Of a stretch of DNA of 64,000 nt, positions 56,220 to 64,000 are shown piece after piece. The position numbers and the translations under genes were made by a program. The stretch lies in assembly GCA_019671005.1 (NCBI GenBank), contig CM033752.1, positions 8,618,001 to 8,682,000 of the forward strand, read 5' to 3'. Positions within the stretch are counted from its first letter, which is position 1, and the number at the start of each line of letters is the position of its first letter. The notes beneath the pieces are model-generated. The model was given only the letters and a program-made list of their open reading frames with translations. It did not search any database and was not told the origin of the DNA. The DNA is from Hibiscus mutabilis (taxonomy: Eukaryota; Streptophyta; Magnoliopsida; Malvales; Malvaceae).

Positions 56220-58656
56220 CACCCCAATCTTTCCCCTAAATTAAAAACCCCAATTAGAGTAAAATCCCTAGTTTTTAACCCTATTTTTGGGAATTTAATT
56301 CTAAATTCCCAATGAATTTCAGTGACAATTGAATTAATTCGGAACTTTAGTGACCAGATTGATGTAAATTAGAACTTTGGTGTTCATTATGTATAATGGA
56401 TTAAAATGAGAACCTTTCTATGTGATTTACATAATTAGTCAAGTATTTAACCATACTTTCAGATTAGGTTTTGGGATTTTAGGCCATTTGAAAATTTCAG
56501 TAGCCGCATCCATCCTATTTTCTCCTTTCGAAATTATCATCCACTTCCCCATTATTCTTCAGTGAAGCTCCGTCGACCTTCTGTTCATCGTCTGTGGCTT
56601 ACACGGCCACCATCATCGCGACCGTCATCGACCCGCGAGTAAACCCCGACCGACCACCTTCCCTTCTGTAGCTCGCCTTATCAGAATCTCAAGTGGAACC
56701 ATTGCGGTTTTCTTGGTGTTGTTGTTCTGCCACCACCGTTCTTTTTCCCTCGCACCGTCGTTTGCTACGCCATACTCCCAAGTGTTTTTGTCGAATCCTT
56801 GTGTGTATGTAAGCCTTAAACCCAGATATTTTGGTTTTATTTCAGAAACTTTGAGTTGTGGTTTGTGATTGGTGAGCCATTCGTGGTCTCCCTTGCACAT
56901 TCTGCTTCGTCGTGGGGTTTCTGTTGCCACTGCCATCCATGCTGATCTGGTCGCACCGTTAAGGGTTTTGTAAACCCTAAGTTTTGATATAGTAGGAAGG
57001 GGTGATAGAAGTGGACTGTGTGGTTCTGTTGAGCCTAAGAGAGAGAACAGAAACGAGCCCAATTTGGGTGAAGCAATCAGACCAGAATAATGACCCGAAC
57101 TGGGTCAGTCTTAGACCCGACCAGTGGACCCTACCCGAACCATTGACCCGACCTAAACTGTTGATCTGTTGACCCAACTAGAACCGTCGACCTGTTACCC
57201 GGTTAACCTATGACCCAACCCATTGACTTTTTACTAACGTTAGCGTTGACCTTTTGTTGACGTCAATATTGACTTTTTAGATAACGTCAGTGTTGACTTT
57301 TTTGGCCAAAGTCAACTTTATATTTTTTGACATTCTGTTTCTAATTTTGCTGTCCATTTTCCCAATTTCAAACCCGAAAGATTATTTTACTATTTACAAT
57401 TAATTCTATTTAGTATTTTAAGAATTATGAATATCAGAATCTGATTCAAATATTATTGTGTTCAAGTGACGTTGACTCGAATACTGAAAACCTTCTTCCC
57501 CCTCTACATGTTCGACCTCCTGCACAACCTGCGAGTTCTGAATGTGAGTATGATTTCGTTTAGTGGTTATGTTAGTGTGGCATAGTAGTAGTAAATATTT
57601 ATGTTTTGTTGTCCTCGTAGGTGTTGATTCTTATCAACCTAGTCCTAAAGTTAAGCGTGGGAGACGTCACTCTCGTCGTTGAGATTCTCGCTGCCTAGGG
57701 TGTGTCTCTTCTTGTGCTATATAACTTTTGTGCGCTACGTTCTGTGTGTATGTATGTATATATATGTGATTGATTGAATAAACTGTGAATTATGATATGA
57801 CTTGCATGATGACATGTCACGCATCAAATATCAGAATCGTTTTAAATTAATATTAGACTTATATTGCACGCAACTTGAATAATTGATCAGATATACATTC
57901 GGATCCGAAAAATAAAATCAGAACATATCATATTATTTGGGTTGAGAAATTGTATGGGGAAGTTCAGTGGTTTCACCCTTCAGGATGAATTTTGCTTCGG
58001 ATCAATAGCTCTACTCTCGGGTCGAGATTCCACTTCGGATGGTGACGGTGTAGATAGAGTGGTTCTAGGTAACCTTACTCTTCGGATGGTGTATGGAGAT
58101 GGGTGCATGACATTAAATTCTTTGTCTCTTACTATATGCATATGTATATCGGAATGACTGTTGAACTATGCTTGTTATTTGAATTTCTGTTGTGTTTTTC
58201 TTCTGCACTTTAGAGACACATTGAGCCTCATAGCTTACTCCCTCTTTGTTCCTCTTTCAGATACTCAGGCTTAGGCGTACGATACTTGGAGGATCTCATG
58301 TCTTCAGAATTATCCACATTTATCAGTATGATTTTTCGGACATTTAAACTTAGTTATATTTTTTCGGATTACTATGTACTTAGGACTTTGGACATTATTA
58401 TTTGGGGATTTATTGTTTTAACATACATTACGTGCATTTTCTTTCGGATATGAAATGAACTTTTGAAATTATGTTAAACGACTCTGTTTCTATGTAAACA
58501 TTTATATATATATATATAATTGTTTGTATTTTCAAATAATAAATAAATAAACGATAATCTGATTATTAACGTAATAGCATTTTCTTGTGGGACAAGTTTT
58601 CTAGCTTGACTTCCAAGATTCAACGTAAGAAATTAAGTTGAATTTAAGAAGTTACA
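56215..58656 (+). repeat. 3' LTR of element E
   Basis: Starts 'tgtaacaccccaatctttcc' and ends 'aagttaca', followed by ATAAC. It aligns throughout with 48832-51294 with scattered substitutions, a shorter TTGAC array and a shorter (ta)n run near 58505. Confidence 0.92.
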
Positions 58657-58661
58657 ATAAC

Positions 58662-58919
58662 AATGGTGAAGCGAAAGAAATTTTTTGTACAATCATCGTG
58701 GTTGCATCGATACAAAACGTTATTTCACATGGATCCTATGAAGTTGGATTGAGGCAATTGGTTCTTGCATTGAAAAGTGAATCAGCTCAATCTCTGTCGG
58801 TTTAGCAAATACCAATCAAACTGATTCAGTGGATAGATAAGGGACACGTTCAGACCAACCTGTTTCAACTAATTCAAGGGTTTCCCAACATACCAATTCA
58901 AGTCATGTTGAGTCATAAG
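58662..58919. other. Unassigned stretch between elements E and D
   Basis: This is the original right flank of the E insertion site. I recognise no LTR, gene or MITE. The last five bases, ataag (58915-58919), would be the target duplication of element D, whose far end is outside the window. Confidence 0.4.
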
Positions 58920-61900
58920 TGTAACCCCCTTGACCTGGTCTAGCCGTCAGATTGAATCGAGGAAGCTATATTAAGTTTGCCGAAGAAAACCAGAGATATA
59001 CATAAAAACTAAGTCCATTTTTTTCCTTTTTATCATATCTAGATGCAATTATTAATCCTACATGTTCAAGCAGATAACAAGTGTAACCCCAACTCAATCG
59101 GGCATCAATTTGACATCCAATTGATCATGTTTGCCACGTATGGACCAAAACGAAAATATAGAAAATTTGCATGATTAAACTCACTTTTAGATACCAACCT
59201 CTAATTAGTCAGGTTCTGAACATTCATCTCAAATTTCAGCTCAATCCGATCATTCTAGCACATACAATTGCATTAGCAAGATACAGGGACTAAAATGCAA
59301 AGAATGCAAAACTGCCCAAAAGTGACATTAACAGAATAAACGGTCATCCGTACAATTACGGGTAAGCCTGTACCGATACTGTTTGAAATACCCTATTTCA
59401 GTACACTTCCATATTGTATCGATACGCCTAACTGAATTACCTAACTTTTGAAATATTTTAAACCGTACCGATACGGCCTCTCAGGTGTTTCAATACGCGG
59501 GTTCATGTTGATAAAGTGAATTCTAGAGGCTAGAACTCGTACCGAAACGCCCATACCCGTATCGGTATACCAGGTCAAATTTGCCTAGGCGTACCGAAAC
59601 GCACAATACCTGTACCGATCCCACAAGCCTGAAATTGCCTAGCCGTACCGATACAACCCCTCGCATATTAGTACGCCTAGTCATGTAATGTCACATTTTG
59701 TTGGTTTTCACCCTATAAGCATTCTCAAACCATTCCAACATGCTTAAAACACAATACCAACATGCCAAACATATCACAAGCCAACTAGCATCACAATTCT
59801 AACAGCACAACAAGGCTTCATGCATCAAAAGAAAATCTATAGGCATGCATCATAATATTGCATCCAAGCAACATACCAAAAGACAAACCAGCACCAAAAT
59901 CAATCCTTAAAGGCCATTTACAATCCAAGTGCAACTAAAGAAATATGCTAAAACAGGGAGTTCCACAAAACATCTCCCAAAACACAACAAATACCCCATT
60001 GCCCTTATTCAATACAGTATAGTCTCTAACATACTTTGGAAACAATTCTTGCCAAGATTCCTTTGCTTCTTGTTGCCTTCCGGGACTTTAATTCTCTACA
60101 TTGATGGACAAAGAGAGCGTAAGCACACAAGGATTAGTGAGGAAAGCTCAGAACAAAACACCATCAATGCATTTAAAACCATTTACTCAACATTATCTTT
60201 TAAAACATTATGCCCCTTTTAAAACATGCACTTTACATCATTAAAACCAGCATATTAATCCATATGCTACAAGTATTATTAATCAACAGCAAGTCACATT
60301 GCTAACCCTCTACTTAAGCCTTCCCATGCATTACTACCAAATGCAAAGGTTAAGGAGAAACATGTATAAATATCATTATACAACATAAAGTATTTCAATG
60401 ATACATTAACAATTATATTGGCTTATAAGTGATCATTACCAAGTTCAATAACAAAAGAGTTCATTGGATACGTGGATTTAACAAGTGTTAACCCAACACT
60501 TCAAGCCATCTCAACCGAAATAGCGATACAATCACAATCGCGGTACATTAAAACCAGGTACAATATCAATCGGGTACACTTTCAACCCATGGGGACACCA
60601 ATCCCTCTCATCGATTAGATGCTTAACCCACTAACTGGAGTATTCGGTACTGTTTAACCCCTCTACCGTTAAGGTACTTGGATGGAGTATTCGGTACGCC
60701 GTATAAACCCTTCAACATCCAAGGCGACTTATTTTACAGTGCACTCAATCCTATGGTCGGCCAACTATATTTGGTAACAATTTTAAAACCACATCACTTG
60801 CCAATATAATTAACCAAATAACATTTACCTCACTGTTTTTAACAAGCATTAAACCATGCCCTTTCCAAAGCAACAACCATGCTTTAAAAAAAAAGTATAA
60901 ACCATACATACAAGGACCACTTACCATGTGCATCCTTCAGCATTACATGCTAAAAAATAGTATATCAAATACTTAAAAACATGCTTAAACAGTAGGTATC
61001 ATGTAAATCAAAACAAGTGCATAAAACCATTTTCTACTAGCACGATCGAGTGAGTAAAACCACTTTACTTACTTCCAAACTTAGGTAAGCGTTTCAAGCT
61101 CTACCTAAACTCCCAAAACCCCCTTTAAACATTCCAAAGCTGGAGTCCACGTTTTCACTCATCGATACGCGAAACCTCGATTCACCAACGCGAATCAAGT
61201 ATCTGAAGCCTCATACGCTTCTCCAATCACCTCCGGATCAACCTCCCTTATTTTTACCACAAAACAACAGAGGATTAATGCATTATAATGCATTCTAAAC
61301 ACAACAACCACAATCCTTCTCTGATTTCCGCAAAACCCTCACAATTAACCCTCCACAACAACCGAAAACATAACCAAAACACTTCGATTCACAATCCAGC
61401 CAACATCTATCAACCTAGCATCATTTTCAACATCAAAACACATCTAAAAACAGATCCAAAACGATCTACCACCTCCAGCAACCTTACAACCATAGAAACA
61501 CCACAAAACTATCAAACTAACAACCTAAACAAATAGAGATTCTTAAGTTTCGGGATTCCATTGATAAAAATCACTTATCAACATTATTAAACATCCAAAA
61601 TATAGATCAAAGCATCATTACTTACTGTAAAATAGATCCAATCCGCGAATCAAATCATTTTCCCCAAATAACTCAATTAAACATTAGAAAACCATCAAAC
61701 CAGATTAGAAACACAAAAGCAAGGATCAAATGCTTGGGAATTTCAGTAAAGAACCATACAATAGAGGAGATCTCGGACCTTACCCCTATTGTGGAGTTTC
61801 TCCCTCAATTGATTTGTGAAAAGCTAAGAAAACACAAGATTATTGTAAGATTTTGTGTAAACAAACTTTATAAAACAATTTGAAACAATAAAATCATGTT

Positions 61901-62390
61901 AGAAACCACCTCACCTTTGGAAATTTGATGAAAACCTGAGTGTTTGGCTGAGGAGAGAATAGAGAGAAAAAGTTGATAGAAAATGACGTGATTTTTTGTT
62001 TTAGAAAAGGTAACCAACTTTTTAACAAAATCCTCTTAAATTACTAATTAAAACACATGTTAAAATCAGTTAAATTAAGGGAGAACCCATCAGAAACCAA
62101 TTGGTAAAATAGCTCCTTAAAGATTCTAAGTATTTGACCCTTTTCATTTTAGTCACTAGAAAATCACAATTTTAAAAACTTTCATTTTGGTCACTAATTC
62201 CAAAACTCATTTTTCAAAATTGATTCCACCATTATTAAATACATAATTAATAATGATTTTTAAGCATTTTTCCATAATTTTTACAACACCAAAAATATAC
62301 GTTCCTGAAATCGACTCGAATCTTTACTCCGGTCTACCGGACCGTCTAATAACCCCCTAAACCGCTAAGCCCTAAAACCGGGGCGTTACA
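58920..62390 (-). repeat. 3' LTR of element D
   Basis: Starts (minus) 'tgtaacgccccggtttta' and ends '...ggtcaagggggttaca'; 3471 bases long. The conserved 'cctcactaatcc' block is at about 60140. The plus-strand frames at 59929 and 61288 are not coding. This intact LTR is the yardstick used to read the broken LTRs of element 1. Confidence 0.9.
59330..59700 (-). repeat. CGTACCGATACG-like word cluster in the LTR of element D
   Basis: At least ten variants of cgtaccgatacg (for example 'cgtaccgatacaa', 'cgtaccgaaacg', 'cccgtatcggtatacc') occur in 370 bases. They occupy the same LTR position as the clusters of element 1. Confidence 0.75.
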
Positions 62391-62407
62391 ACTCTCCATC
62401 ATTTAAG
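62391..62407 (-). other. Polypurine tract of element D
   Basis: The minus strand reads 'cttaaatgatggagagt' next to the LTR start. It is less purine-pure than in elements 1 and E, so priming may be weaker. Confidence 0.7.
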
Positions 62408-62838
62408 AAATTTCGTCCCTAAAATTTACCTGGAGAAAATAGATGCGGAAATTGATTCAACATATCCGACTTGCGCTCCCACGTGGCCTCCTCCACACCA
62501 CGGTACTTCTACAACACCTTAACCAGCTCGACTGTTTTGCCAAGGAATGTCTTACTGCTAGTATCAAGAATCTCTACTAGTTCCTCATCATAAGATAGAT
62601 CTGATCTCAACTCAATCTCTTCCACCGGCATGACATGCGATGGATCCGACCTATACCTCCGCAACACCGAAACATGGAACATATCATGAATCTTTCCCAA
62701 CTCTGGAGGTAACCTCGAACGATACACAACAAGACCTAGACGCTCGACAACCTCGTATGGTCCAATGAACCTCGGGATAAGCTTCCCTTTCCGCCCAAAA
62801 TGCAACACCTTCTTCCAGGATGGCACCTTCAAAAACAC
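62405..62838 (-). pseudogene. Integrase C-terminus and chromodomain of element D
   Basis: 62838-62509 is open: VPSWKKVLHFGRKGKLIPRF, then GPYEVVERLG, VFHVSVLRRYRSDPSHVMPV-type sequence (here MFHVSVLRRY), the chromodomain (YDEELVEIL, TVELVKVL), then a tag for cag. Beyond it the frame continues KYRGVEEATWERKSDM and PHLFSPGKF to another stop, so one or two point changes interrupt the end. Confidence 0.84.
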
Positions 62839-63129
62839 TTTATCACCCAGAGCGTACTCTAATATCCCTACACTTCAAATCCGCATAGGATTTCTGACGA
62901 TCTGCAGCTGCTTTCAAGCGCTCGCATATCAACTTTACCTTTTAAGTTGTGCCTTTCAGAACATTGGGAATTGACACAAACTTTTCCCCCGCTTCTGCCC
63001 AACACACAGGCGTGCGACATTTTCTACCATACAACGCTTCATAAGGTGCCATCTGTATGCTAGCATGATAACTATTATTGTAAGCAAACTCCACCAACGA
63101 AAACTGCTTCTCCCAAGTTCCCTAGTACT

Positions 63130-63939
63130 CTATAATACAACACTTAGCATATCCTTGAGAACCTGAATCACGCGCTCCGACTGGCCATCCCTCTGAAGAT
63201 GATACGAGGTACTAAAACTCAACCGGGTCCCCAAGGTATGATGCAAACTCACCCAAAACCTTGCGCTGAACCGCGTTTCCCTATCCGAAACTATAGATTT
63301 GGGCACCCCGTGCAAACACACAATCTCAGAGATGTTTAACTCAGCCAACCTGTCTAAGGTATACGTAGTATGCACTGGCACAAAATACGCACACTTTGTA
63401 AACTGATCCACAATCACCCATATGGAATCCTTTTTGGTCGGCGTCAAAGGCATCCCAGACACAAAATCCATGGTGATTCTTTCCCACTTCCATTCCAGTA
63501 TCCTTAACGGTTGCAACAACCCGGAAGGAAACTGATGCTCAACCTTTACCCGCTGACAAACCATACACCGAGCAACGAAATCAGCCACATCTTTCTTCAG
63601 TCCAACCCAATAGTACTCTTCCTTCAACCCTTGATACATTTTAGTACTATCGGGATGCATAGAAAAATGACTAGCGTGTGCCTCAGTCAAAATAGTATGC
63701 CTCAACTCTTCATCTTCAGGCACCACTATTCGACCTTTGAAACACAACACCTCATCATCATTGAAATAAAAATTCGTAAGATTTCCATCCCTGACATCTT
63801 CCTCATGAGGTACCAAACCCCCATCGTACGGTTGCTTCTCCTTAATCATATGTGAAAAGGACGCCTTCACTTGCAACTCAGCCAACAAACCACCGTCATT
63901 CGTTACGCTCAGCCAAGCAAACATAGCTCTCAACTCCAT
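63130..63939 (-). CDS. Integrase of element D, long open fragment
   Basis: 269 residues without a stop. Linker MELRAMFAWLSVTNDGGLLA; zinc finger with H88 or H91, H95, C125 and C128 (H95 to C125 is 29 residues); catalytic D158 (ITMDFV), D219 (VSDRETRF) and E255 (DGQSERV), the last two 35 apart. The full triad is present. It ends in VVL before a stop near 63130; 62839-63129 continues the domain in other frames (element 1 shows the expected sequence). It catalyses insertion of the cDNA into the chromosome. Confidence 0.88.
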   Translation of the reverse strand: MELRAMFAWLSVTNDGGLLAELQVKASFSHMIKEKQPYDGGLVPHEEDVRDGNLTNFYFNDDEVLCFKGRIVVPEDEELRHTILTEAHASHFSMHPDSTKMYQGLKEEYYWVGLKKDVADFVARCMVCQRVKVEHQFPSGLLQPLRILEWKWERITMDFVSGMPLTPTKKDSIWVIVDQFTKCAYFVPVHTTYTLDRLAELNISEIVCLHGVPKSIVSDRETRFSARFWVSLHHTLGTRLSFSTSYHLQRDGQSERVIQVLKDMLSVVL

Positions 63940-64000
63940 AGCCGCTTTTCTACTCTAAGCATCCACCACAACATTGGCTTTCCCCGGATGATACTCAATG
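63940..64000 (-). pseudogene. End of RNase H of element D, partial
   Basis: The minus strand reads IEYHPGKANVVVDA, a stop and KSG leading into the integrase linker, matching YHAGKVNVLADTLSRK of element 1. The ..DALSR.. motif is interrupted by the stop near 63957. The rest lies beyond the window. Confidence 0.6.

Larger units (their letters stand above)
48832..58656 (+). mobile_element. Element E: complete but decayed chromodomain Ty3/gypsy element
   Basis: Two LTRs (48832-51294 and 56215-58656) in the same orientation, perfect 5-bp target duplications ATAAC (48827-48831 and 58657-58661), an initiator-Met primer site, gag-pol with a C-terminal chromodomain, and a polypurine tract. Length is 9825 bases. 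The LTRs differ at many scattered positions, so insertion is older than for element A. It landed just outside the 5' LTR of element B. Gag-pol has numerous stops, largely of the cag-to-tag and cga-to-tga type. Confidence 0.93.
58920..64000 (-). mobile_element. Element D: chromodomain Ty3/gypsy element, sister of element 1, running off the right edge
   Basis: On the minus strand: end of pol (linker, integrase, chromodomain), polypurine tract and a complete 3' LTR (62390-58920). LTR and pol match element 1 throughout. The integrase piece is open with all catalytic residues present, so D is less decayed than 1. The gag, protease, RT and 5' LTR lie beyond base 64000. Confidence 0.9.

Noticed and set aside
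10893..58656. 10893-12351 and 56215-58656 as the two LTRs of one giant element
   Set aside because: Element E already has its own LTR pair with matching target duplications; the 10893 block is only a diverged relative.
1..64000. tRNA or rRNA genes
   Set aside because: The only tRNA-like matches are retrotransposon primer-binding sites; no cloverleaf or rRNA core sequence was seen.

Overview
The window looks like nuclear DNA from a dicot plant. It is AT-rich and packed with long LTR retrotransposons nested in one another, with plant-type MITEs and one decayed plastid-protein gene. The long-LTR chromoviruses together with Athila-type elements would fit a malvid such as cotton or a relative, but that is inference. 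I see no intact cellular gene, rRNA, tRNA or CRISPR array. Almost every open reading frame is a broken piece of a retrotransposon polyprotein.

Layout. (1) 1-10892, plus strand: a decayed chromodomain Ty3/gypsy element (element 1). Its 5' LTR is cut by the window edge, and its 3' LTR is interrupted by a piece of an unrelated LTR (about 7490-9956). (2) 10893-12351: a truncated plus-strand LTR. 12352 to about 14880: an LTR-like block on the minus strand. (3) 14913-17284, minus: a decayed host gene whose surviving exons match the plastid DUF3727 family. (4) 17366-19412: a MITE split by a Mutator-like MITE (17449-18887) that has a perfect 9-bp target duplication. (5) 19577-33846: a solo LTR split by element A (21714-32298, minus), a complete Athila-type element with 5-bp target duplications. 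(6) 33852-37251: intergenic DNA with degenerate telomere-like repeats, a hAT-like MITE and a second copy of the MITE from (4). (7) 37252 to about 38995: LTR, primer-binding site and leader of an Ogre-like element, with nothing downstream. (8) About 38996-48818, minus: element B, another Athila-type element with an extra 3' reading frame; it keeps its 5' LTR but has lost its 3' LTR. (9) 48832-58656, plus: element E, a complete chromovirus with ATAAC target duplications, decayed by many stops. (10) 58920-64000, minus: element D, from the same family as element 1, running off the right edge.

How the parts relate. Each element follows the standard order LTR, primer-binding site, gag, protease, reverse transcriptase, RNase H, integrase, polypurine tract, LTR. 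Elements 1, D and E carry a C-terminal chromodomain and, where visible, an initiator-Met-type primer site. A and B use the 'ggcgccgttgccgggg' type of primer site and place a different gene after integrase. None of the copies fully in view can encode its own enzymes. A has near-identical LTRs but a mutated integrase triad, which suggests it moved using proteins from a relative.

The signals least explained by ordinary annotation are these: short palindromic word families peculiar to each element (TTGCC-NN-GGCAA throughout A, TGGCA throughout B, CGTACCGATACG-like clusters in the LTRs of 1 and D); arrays of TTGAC with TGATGTCA-like words in three LTRs; a coding minisatellite between RNase H and integrase of A; and a candidate TATA box kept in the 3' LTR of A but deleted from its 5' LTR.
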